This document shows positions 1-5,629 of a stretch of DNA of 41,192 nt, in pieces (position 1 is the stretch's first letter; every line of letters begins with the position of its first letter). The notes below the pieces were generated by a model. It saw nothing but the letters and a program-made list of their open reading frames with translations. It did not search any database and was not told the origin of the DNA. Origin of the DNA: Alphaproteobacteria bacterium (GTDB taxonomy: Bacteria; Pseudomonadota; Alphaproteobacteria; Sphingomonadales; Kordiimonadaceae); the NCBI GenBank assembly GCA_021774695.1, contig JAJFIU010000164.1:1-41192 (forward strand), in the 5' to 3' direction. The position numbers and the translations under genes are program-made.

Positions 1-321
1 GGCACGATCTTCACCCAGCCCGGCGATCAGGAAGTTGGCGGCGAGGGCAATAGCAACTTGTCGCAAGCATCGGGCTTGGCATTTGGCGGCGCGAGCGGCG
101 CTGACACAACGGACCTGGATCTGGAACTGGGCAGCTACCAAACGCTTAACCTGAGCTTCGGTGTCCAGAAAGATGACTGGGAAATTGTCGCCTACATCAA
201 CAATGTAACCGACGAAAATGCCAACCTGTCATTTGACCGGGAACGTGGTGGCCGCGCGAGGCTTGCTTTCCGCACCAACCAGCCGCGTACGTTCGGCATT
301 ACGGCACGGACTAACTTCTAG
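1..321 (+). CDS. TonB-dependent receptor, C-terminal part (partial, runs off the left edge)
   Basis: Frame 1 is open from the first base to a TAG at 319-321, giving 106 visible codons. The segment reads as the last strands of an outer-membrane barrel: LNLSFGVQKDDWEIVAYINN, then VTDENA, then TFGITARTNF, ending in the terminal phenylalanine that is the usual signal for outer-membrane insertion. The 'W.I.AYINNVTDE' pattern is typical of TonB-dependent receptors, which import iron chelates, vitamins, sugars or peptides using energy from TonB/ExbBD. The plug domain and most of the barrel lie outside the window, so the substrate cannot be named. A strong hairpin terminator follows about 100 bases downstream. 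The family call is secure; the subfamily is unknown. Confidence 0.85.
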   Translation, partial: GTIFTQPGDQEVGGEGNSNLSQASGLAFGGASGADTTDLDLELGSYQTLNLSFGVQKDDWEIVAYINNVTDENANLSFDRERGGRARLAFRTNQPRTFGITARTNF

Positions 322-424
322 CCCGTGTACTTCTGCACTTAAAAGCTATGACAGAGGCGCTCGAAAGGGCGCCTCACTATCCCGGCGCTGGTGCAGGGAC
401 CCAAGGCCCGCACCTGCGTCAAGC

Positions 425-458
425 AGAAGCACCTGAAATTCAGGTGCTTCTTTTTTTT
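425..458 (+). terminator. Rho-independent terminator after the TonB-dependent receptor
   Basis: AGAAGCACCTGAA at 425-437 is complementary to TTCAGGTGCTTCT at 439-451. The innermost bases must open to form the loop, leaving a stem of about 11 pairs, followed at once by a run of T to 458. It ends plus-strand transcription and separates the receptor from the convergent SDR gene. Confidence 0.85.
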
Positions 459-498
459 GTCAGTATTGCCGTCTTCTGGATGATCGCTACCGTTCGAT

Positions 499-1299
499 CT
501 AGTGGCCCATGGAAGACATGCCCATACCGGCGGAACCCGCCGCAACCGCGCCGCCGTCGGCCGGCAGGATAACGCCAGTGACATAGCGCGCAGCGTCAGA
601 CGCCAGGAACAGGCATACGTCCGCCACATCAGCGGGGGTGCCCATTCGTTGCAGCGGAACCGCTTTTTCAACCGCATCGCGCATCTTTTGCGTCGGCGCA
701 AGACGCGCCATACCCTCGGTGCCGTCAATGGGTCCGGGGACAACCGAATTAACCCTAATACCCATAGGTCCCCATTCGATAGCCAGCGTGCGGGTGATCA
801 TATCAACACCGGCTTTGGCTGCGCACACATGGCTTTGCAGCGGCATGGCAATGCTGGCTTGCGGGGCCGACACATTGATAATGCTCGCACCCGGTTGGGT
901 TAGATGCTCGAACCCGGCGCGCAGCACATGAAAGGTGCCCATAAGATCGATATCAACGACAGATTTGAAACCATTAGGGCTCATGCCTAGTGCAGGGGCC
1001 GGAAAATTGCCCGCTGCACCCGATACCAAAACATCGATGCTGCCACCGGCATCCTTAACGAATGTTTTGTGAACAGCAGACACGGCTTCAAAGTCGCGCA
1101 CATCTGCGCTGTAACAAAAGGCGTCACCGCCGTGGGCGGCAACAGCCTGCCGCGCGGCTTCGGCTTTTTCAGGGTTGCGACCAACCACACCGACCCTAGC
1201 GCCGCATTTTGCATAGGCTTCTGCAATGCCCAAGTTGATGCCACTGGTGCCGCCAAATACCAACACATTCCGTTTGTTAAAATCGAAGTTCGCGTTCAT
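499..1299 (-). CDS. SDR-family oxidoreductase, peroxisomal 2,4-dienoyl-CoA reductase (DECR2)-like
   Basis: 266 residues, the full length of a short-chain dehydrogenase. The dinucleotide loop GGTSGINLG is at residues 16-24. Downstream AAGNFPAPA, the FKSVVDIDLMGTF stretch (111-123), LQSHVCAAKAGVD (155-166) and EWGPMGIRVNSVVPGPI match what I remember of peroxisomal-type 2,4-dienoyl-CoA reductases, which use NADPH to reduce 2,4-dienoyl-CoA during breakdown of unsaturated fatty acids. The classical YxxxK tyrosine is replaced by valine at 158, with Lys162 kept. That is expected for the dienoyl-CoA branch, where an aspartate (Asp118 here) supports catalysis. The ATG at 1299 has AAGGGG eight bases upstream. 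A 13-base motif at 1344-1356 recurs in front of the LysR gene at 3978-4907. The C-terminus is rich in Gly, Met and Ser. Exact substrate is inferred; another SDR reductase is possible. Confidence 0.8.
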   Translation of the reverse strand: MNANFDFNKRNVLVFGGTSGINLGIAEAYAKCGARVGVVGRNPEKAEAARQAVAAHGGDAFCYSADVRDFEAVSAVHKTFVKDAGGSIDVLVSGAAGNFPAPALGMSPNGFKSVVDIDLMGTFHVLRAGFEHLTQPGASIINVSAPQASIAMPLQSHVCAAKAGVDMITRTLAIEWGPMGIRVNSVVPGPIDGTEGMARLAPTQKMRDAVEKAVPLQRMGTPADVADVCLFLASDAARYVTGVILPADGGAVAAGSAGMGMSSMGH

Positions 1300-1343
1300 G
1301 GCTCATACCCCTTTCCATATACTCTGCTTTCACAGCGTTACTC

Positions 1344-1356
1344 ATTCATGACATAA
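1344..1356. promoter_or_regulatory. Shared 13-base motif upstream of the SDR gene (possible LysR site)
   Basis: ATTCATGACATAA lies 44 bases upstream of the SDR start codon. The identical 13 bases occur at 4913-4925, just upstream of the LysR gene and in the same orientation relative to the gene. A chance repeat of this length in 41 kb is unlikely (order of one in a thousand). A common binding site is an inference. Confidence 0.4.
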
Positions 1357-1400
1357 CCTATAGTGCAACCGATGGACGACAAGTAGACAAAACGATGAAA

Positions 1401-2345
1401 CTATGAGTGCTCATCAGATTGGCACAAAGCCAACAATTGAAACCGGTTTTTAATACCGAGCTTTTTATAAATATTATAAATATGGTTTCGCACCGTATTG
1501 GGCGAAATAAACAGCACCTCGCCGATTTCGGCATTATTGCGCCCACGAACAAGTTCAAAAATAATTTCGCCTTCACGCTTGCTTATATTGTTCTCGGTTA
1601 TCAGTTTTTCCAGAGTAGAGATATCTCCCCCCAACATTGGTTTAGCCTGCGCTTCGTGAACTTTTTTAAGCAGAAGCAGCGGTGCAAAATGCATAAGATA
1701 ATATAGATAGGGCGCTGCCACTACACCATCAAAACCGGGCACCAAGCGGCTTGAATAGACACTGCCCACATACACCGCATAGCCCGCCATGTAGATCGCG
1801 GCAAACATCCGGGACCCGGCCTCCAGAACACTGGCCGGATATTTTTGTGAAACCAATAGAAAATGAAAAGTTATGCCAAAACTGGAGACAATTAAACATG
1901 CGCCCAACACATCAAGAAATTGCCCTAGTTCAGCGACATTTCGCGACCTGAAATATCCATCGATAACATATACGCTGCCACCTATGACCACAAGACTTGC
2001 GATTGTATAAACTGGTGTAAGCCAGCGCCAGCGTGGCCGCTCCAATAGTTCCTGAAAAACCAGCAAGAAAAACCACACCTTCAACAGCGAAAGCGGAATT
2101 GCAAATAAAACAAACACCACGATGGCCCACGTGGGGTCAGTGCCCGGAACCTGTTGACTTGCATAAATCGTTACGTAAGGCCCGATCCAGTTTAAGAGAC
2201 CGTAGCCCACCACCGCCAACGAAAAATAGAAATAATAATCAAGATAACGAGCCTGAAACCGTGATCGCAAGTCATGAGACAACCAGATGATGCCAGCACT
2301 GCAAATAACGGCGAATATAAACAGCGGGACAATTTGACCTAACAC
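1401..2345 (-). CDS. Seven-helix membrane protein with C-terminal LuxR-type DNA-binding domain
   Basis: 314 residues starting from a GTG at 2345 with only a weak ribosome site. About seven hydrophobic segments cover residues 5-230, including FIFAVICSAGIIWL, FSLAVVGYGLLNWIGPYV, IVVFVLFAIPLSLLKVWFFL and YTIASLVVIGGSVYVI. After a short linker, residues about 250-305 form a LuxR/GerE helix-turn-helix (ISKREGEIIFELVRGRNNAE, then ISPNTVRNHIYNIYKKLGI). The layout suggests a membrane-anchored regulator that senses something in the membrane or outside and binds DNA directly. There is no receiver or acyl-homoserine-lactone domain. The gene is divergent from the peptide/CPBP protease genes across about 160 bases. 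Sampled lines here are only about 35-47% G+C, lower than neighbouring genes. Target and ligand are unknown. Confidence 0.8.
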   Translation of the reverse strand: MLGQIVPLFIFAVICSAGIIWLSHDLRSRFQARYLDYYFYFSLAVVGYGLLNWIGPYVTIYASQQVPGTDPTWAIVVFVLFAIPLSLLKVWFFLLVFQELLERPRWRWLTPVYTIASLVVIGGSVYVIDGYFRSRNVAELGQFLDVLGACLIVSSFGITFHFLLVSQKYPASVLEAGSRMFAAIYMAGYAVYVGSVYSSRLVPGFDGVVAAPYLYYLMHFAPLLLLKKVHEAQAKPMLGGDISTLEKLITENNISKREGEIIFELVRGRNNAEIGEVLFISPNTVRNHIYNIYKKLGIKNRFQLLALCQSDEHS

Positions 2346-2391
2346 AGAATTGCAGCTTTCAAGATACGGGGCATTGATTACTCGGCATTAT

Positions 2392-2405
2392 TCTAGTCGC
2401 CTAGA
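2392..2405. promoter_or_regulatory. Small inverted repeat in the LuxR/CPBP divergent promoter region
   Basis: TCTAG-TCGC-CTAGA is a perfect 5-base inverted repeat with a 4-base spacer, 47 bases upstream of the LuxR-type gene and inside the shared intergenic region. The size would suit a dimeric helix-turn-helix protein. No other support. Confidence 0.25.
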
Positions 2406-2508
2406 CGCTATCATAGCATCAGCATAAATCCAATTCTGCTTCTAGTATTTCCCTACCAAACAGCAAAATGAGAGTTTCGTCCTATTGCTTAGTATGCCAG
2501 GAGTTTTT

Positions 2509-2571
2509 ATGTCCGATGAGACGACAGTTAACGCCAATCAAAACAACAAGCCTGTGCAAAGGCATTTGTAA
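2509..2571 (+). CDS. Possible 20-residue peptide gene in front of the CPBP protease
   Basis: An ATG at 2509 opens a 20-codon frame (starts MSDETTVNANQ, ends VQRHL) closed by TAA at 2569-2571. AGGAG at 2499-2503 sits five bases before the ATG, a good ribosome site. The frame ends 14 bases before the next start codon, whose own ribosome site AAGGAGG follows directly. The peptide is polar, rich in Asn/Gln, and has no signal or membrane segment. It could be a leader peptide controlling translation of the protease gene, a secreted or processed peptide, or chance. I recognise no family. Confidence 0.4.
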   Translation: MSDETTVNANQNNKPVQRHL

Positions 2572-2585
2572 GTAAGGAGGAAGAA

Positions 2586-3521
2586 ATGAGTATCTCGCTC
2601 TCATCTACGGCAAACAACCTGAATAACATGCCCCTAAAAGCCAGCGACCTGTTCTCGCGGGCAAGCCCTAAAGGCACATTGTCCCAAGTGCTGCAATTTC
2701 CGTTGATACGTATTTTTATCGGGCTGTTATTTCTTGCTCCGGTGCTCGCCGCTAGCGGTGCCTTTGTTTTGTTGGTTATCGAAAATTTAGAAGAGCCGTT
2801 TGCAACCTATATGGACATAGGGAGGCTGGTTGCCATGTTTGGCCTGTTCCTTGTTGCTTACCGCTATTACTGCAATCTAGTTGAGAAAAGGCCTGCGCAT
2901 GAAATCAGCGGCAATGGCGCCCTTAAGGAAACCATAATTGGTGTCCTTGTGGCCTTTGGTATCGTGGGTCTTACCGTCGCTTTAATGGGCGCATCAGGGT
3001 ACTATAAAATCCAATCTTTTGAACCCGCGATAATATTGATAAACTCTGCGGCCATGTATACAGCTGGCTCTATGATGCAGGAGCTAATCTCACGGCTTTT
3101 GATCTTTCGGCTGATAGAGGAATATGCCGGCAGCATAATTGCTTTTTTTGTGTCATCTCTGATATTTGGCCTGCTGCATTATGGTAATGACAATGCCACG
3201 ATTGGTTCAGTAGTTGCGCTTACGATTACAAGTTTTGTCTTTGTTGGACCCTTTATGCTAACCCGCAGGGTATGGATGGTACTGGGCGTTCACATTGGCT
3301 GGAACTTTTCCCAGACCGGAATTTTCGGCATGCCTAATTCTGGCAATGCTTGGCCCGGTTGGATCAAGCCTACCATTGACGGCCCCAACTGGCTTACTGG
3401 CGGCGCTTGGGGTATTGAAATGTCATTTTTTACAATTGCGCTTGCGCTTCTTGTATCGCTTTGGTTCCTGAAGGCCGTTATTAAAAACAAACAAGTTGTT
3501 GCGCCAAAGTGGCGCCGCTAA
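2586..3521 (+). CDS. CPBP (CAAX/Abi-type) intramembrane metalloprotease
   Basis: 311 residues, mostly hydrophobic with around seven to eight membrane segments. The CPBP motifs are in order: QELISR at 165-170 (family consensus EExxxR, first Glu replaced by Gln), FGLLH at 194-198 (FxxxH), and the HIGWN stretch at 236-240. Family members are glutamate/histidine proteases in the membrane; relatives include Rce1 CAAX proteases, bacteriocin-immunity proteins and regulators of membrane kinases. The ATG at 2586 has AAGGAGG four to five bases upstream. It sits behind a possible 20-residue peptide gene and is divergent from the membrane LuxR gene. The DNA is AT-rich (22 of 60 G+C in a sampled line). 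Substrate unknown; the Gln-for-Glu change could weaken activity. Confidence 0.85.
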   Translation: MSISLSSTANNLNNMPLKASDLFSRASPKGTLSQVLQFPLIRIFIGLLFLAPVLAASGAFVLLVIENLEEPFATYMDIGRLVAMFGLFLVAYRYYCNLVEKRPAHEISGNGALKETIIGVLVAFGIVGLTVALMGASGYYKIQSFEPAIILINSAAMYTAGSMMQELISRLLIFRLIEEYAGSIIAFFVSSLIFGLLHYGNDNATIGSVVALTITSFVFVGPFMLTRRVWMVLGVHIGWNFSQTGIFGMPNSGNAWPGWIKPTIDGPNWLTGGAWGIEMSFFTIALALLVSLWFLKAVIKNKQVVAPKWRR

Positions 3522-3537
3522 GTAACCGTTAAGCTCA

Positions 3538-3784
3538 TCAAAGCCCGTCTTTGAAATACTGACTCAGGTGATCAATCAGGAGCCGGGTTTTACCGGAAGG
3601 TAACGTCTGTTTGGGTAAACTGCATATATATTCAGATCAGGTCTTCCGGGTGCTGAGGTTTTCCGTACTTTTCAAAATATGCTGGGCTGGCACACACGAC
3701 CCGCCTGCTCTCCAGTAGCTTCTTGGAAACAAAGCTAAAATCTTTCAGTTCGCCGATGCGGATTGAAAGAGAGAACAACGAGCG
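3538..3784 (-). pseudogene. Remnant of a LysR-family regulator gene (internal deletion, frameshift, stops)
   Basis: Reading the minus strand from 3784, fifty codons give a LysR effector-domain segment: SIRIGELKDFSFVSKK, then RRVVCASPAYFEKYGKPQ, then HPEDLI, ending at TGA (3632-3634). In a different frame, 3618-3538 reads LPSGKTRLLIDHLSQYF and DGL before a natural stop, which is the typical LysR C-terminus. The roughly 80 residues expected between the two parts are missing and only 13 bases separate them. The DNA-binding half is absent. It differs from the intact LysR next door, so it was a separate paralogue. I found no alternative coding sense for this stretch. Confidence 0.7.
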
Positions 3785-3859
3785 AGGACCAACCAACACT
3801 GACTAGCTGAAAAGCATGCACAGCTTTTAATTCGGCCAATACCATGACCCACGCCATAT

Positions 3860-3955
3860 GGGTTGGCGACCAACCACTCCAACCGTAGTCCCGCACTCGG
3901 CTTAGGCCTCGGCAATGCCCAGATTAATGCCGCTGGTGCCAAGCAAATAGAAATT
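3860..3955 (-). pseudogene. Fragment of a second DECR2-like SDR gene (N-terminal region)
   Basis: Thirty-two codons on the minus strand read NFYLLGTSGINLGIAEA, stop, AECGTTVGVVGRQP. This aligns residue for residue with positions 12-43 of the intact SDR at 499-1299 (GGTSGINLGIAEAYAKCG, then VGVVGRNP). A tyrosine codon has become TAA. Both flanks lose similarity at once. It is a decayed copy of the same gene family lying between two LysR genes, one dead and one intact. Confidence 0.75.
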
Positions 3956-3977
3956 ATCCTGGGCTTAACTGCGCACT

Positions 3978-4907
3978 TCAGGAACGCGCCAATATGTGCG
4001 GCAGGTTTGCCGCCCAGTCGGGGCGATGTTTGATCAGAAAATCAATGAACACACGGATGCGTTTGGAGACCAGTCGCCGGTCCAGATACAGGATATGATA
4101 AGGCTGCATGATCGGCCAATAGCGTTTCATCAAGGGTACCAGACGGCCCGCCTCCAGATCATCCATCACCATATAACTGGGCAGTTGGATAACGCCTGCG
4201 CCAGCCACCGCCGCATTCTTCAACGCTTCGCCCTCGTTAGCGATCAAACCGCCGCCCATCACTTTGCTGATGCTGTGGCCTTTCAGGGTAAAGCGGTAGG
4301 GGTATAAGCGCCCGTGCGCCGGGTTGCGGAACTGCAGGCAACAATGGCTGTCCAAATCATCAACGGTTTGCGGTACACCGCGCGCGGCCAGATAATCGGG
4401 GCTGGCGCACAAAACGGTTTGAACCTCGAAAAATTTACGCGCCACCAAATTGGCATTATCGTCCAGCGCGCCCGCCCGCACCACCACATCCAAACCGTCT
4501 GCTGCTAGGTCAGAAGCGCGGTCATCCAGCACCAGTTCAATTTCAACGTCCGGATAAAGACGCCGGAACTCCACAAGGCACTCCATCAGCCACATGCGTC
4601 CAAACACAACGGTTGACCCAACCACCAACCGGCCTTGCGGCACATCGCGTGTATCGGTTATTTCGCGCACCAGATCGTCGATCTCGCCGGTAAGGCGCGA
4701 TGCCCCTTCCAGAAACCGAGTGCCCTCCGGGGTCAGACTTACGCTTCGGGTGGTGCGGTGCAGCAATTTAACACCCAAGTCTTGCTCCAGTCGCAACACG
4801 CCTTTGCTTGCAGCTGAGGTGGAGAGGCCCAACCGCGACGCGGCGGCGGCGAAGCTTCGGCATTTGGCAACCTCGATGAAGGTGGCGATATTGTTCAGGC
4901 TATGCAT
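3978..4907 (-). CDS. LysR-family transcriptional regulator
   Basis: 309 residues, the normal LysR length. Residues 1-60 are the winged helix-turn-helix: MHSLNNIATFIEVAKCRSFA, then AAASRLGLSTSAASKGVLRL, then HRTTRSVSLTPEG. From about residue 90 the periplasmic-binding-like effector domain follows, including LVVGSTVVFGRMWL, DVVVRAGALDD and VLCASPDYLAARG. It resembles the group that represses or activates adjacent dehydrogenase/oxidoreductase genes. The ATG at 4907 lies 5 bases from the 13-base motif ATTCATGACATAA that also precedes the SDR gene, which fits autoregulation plus control of the SDR. It is divergent from the exported protein at 5045. Effector unknown. Confidence 0.9.
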   Translation of the reverse strand: MHSLNNIATFIEVAKCRSFAAAASRLGLSTSAASKGVLRLEQDLGVKLLHRTTRSVSLTPEGTRFLEGASRLTGEIDDLVREITDTRDVPQGRLVVGSTVVFGRMWLMECLVEFRRLYPDVEIELVLDDRASDLAADGLDVVVRAGALDDNANLVARKFFEVQTVLCASPDYLAARGVPQTVDDLDSHCCLQFRNPAHGRLYPYRFTLKGHSISKVMGGGLIANEGEALKNAAVAGAGVIQLPSYMVMDDLEAGRLVPLMKRYWPIMQPYHILYLDRRLVSKRIRVFIDFLIKHRPDWAANLPHILARS

Positions 4908-4912
4908 TTTCT

Positions 4913-4993
4913 ATTCATGACATAAAGTGGATAAAGAAACGATTAAATTCCACTTATTGTTCTTAATTATATCCCCATATTCAGTTCATGAAC
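4913..4993. promoter_or_regulatory. LysR divergent control region: shared motif plus two inverted repeats
   Basis: Three elements lie between the LysR gene and the divergent exported-protein gene. ATTCATGACATAA at 4913-4925 is identical to 1344-1356. AAGTGGA at 4925-4931 is the inverted repeat of TCCACTT at 4949-4955, separated by 17 bases. GTTCATGAAC at 4984-4993 is a perfect palindrome sharing the TTCATGA core. These are plausible LysR-binding positions, not demonstrated ones. Confidence 0.4.
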
Positions 4994-5044
4994 GAAACAA
5001 CAGGGCCGAATTTGGGGCCGAGTTTAGGGTCAGGAGAATATAAG

Positions 5045-5455
5045 ATGGTGCCGCAGTCTTTAAAAATTATTCGCAATTCTATCTTCGCCGTAACGGTATC
5101 TTTGGCCGCAGTGATTGTGACCTTACCGAGCGGTGCATCAGACAAAAATCTCATCGATAAGATGGGTGCTTTCTCTGGTTTGGTAACCACAGCCAATTAT
5201 AATCCTGACCTTGCGTTAGCCGTGGCAGAAAAGGGTGATCGCTACCGCGTGACCGGCACTTTTCCAGCCAATGATACGCTCTACAAAAGATCAATTTTCT
5301 CGGTAAAGTTTGACCAGAAAAACCTGTTGCCGCTCGCTGCAACCAGCAAAACGCTTACCGGCCTGAACAAACAATCTGGCCTGAAACAACGCCGCGATAT
5401 TGCTTTCGACCGGGATCGGTCGTTGCTGGCTGATTTTCAACTGAACGGAAACTAA
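5045..5455 (+). CDS. Small exported protein of unknown function
   Basis: 136 residues from the ATG at 5045, which has AGGAG about nine bases upstream (5035-5039 region). An upstream in-frame ATG at 4988 lies inside the palindromic control region and has no ribosome site, so it is less likely. The N-terminus MVPQSLKIIRNSIFAVTVSL followed by AAVIVTLPSGA is a signal peptide with cleavage near Ala29-Ser30. The mature part is about 105 residues, basic, with no cysteine and no motif I recognise (for example DRYRVTGTFPANDTLYKRS and DRDRSLLADFQLNGN). It is divergent from a LysR gene, which may regulate it. No family assigned. Confidence 0.6.
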   Translation: MVPQSLKIIRNSIFAVTVSLAAVIVTLPSGASDKNLIDKMGAFSGLVTTANYNPDLALAVAEKGDRYRVTGTFPANDTLYKRSIFSVKFDQKNLLPLAATSKTLTGLNKQSGLKQRRDIAFDRDRSLLADFQLNGN

Positions 5456-5483
5456 ACTGAACTCTACGCACTTGAATTCCCTT

Positions 5484-5573
5484 TCCCTGATTGTTTCCTC
5501 GCAAATTTAATCAGGGACACCTATGTGGCCAGCGGGCAATTTTAAATGATTTCCTCCTCACGCTCGCTGGTCA
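5484..5573. repeat. Two consecutive long inverted repeats between convergent genes
   Basis: TCCCTGATT (5484-5492) pairs with AATCAGGGA (5509-5517). Next, TGGCCAGCG (5526-5534) pairs with CGCTGGTCA (5565-5573) with one G-T pair, followed by CTTTTTCC. The second could act as a plus-strand terminator with an unusually long loop for the gene ending at 5455. The pair also resembles the paired hairpins of dispersed intergenic repeats. Which it is cannot be told from one copy. Confidence 0.35.
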
Positions 5574-5629
5574 CTTTTTCCTCGGCGCGTCAAAGCAACA
5601 CTCCGAAGTCTGTTTACCGCGAAGCCATT

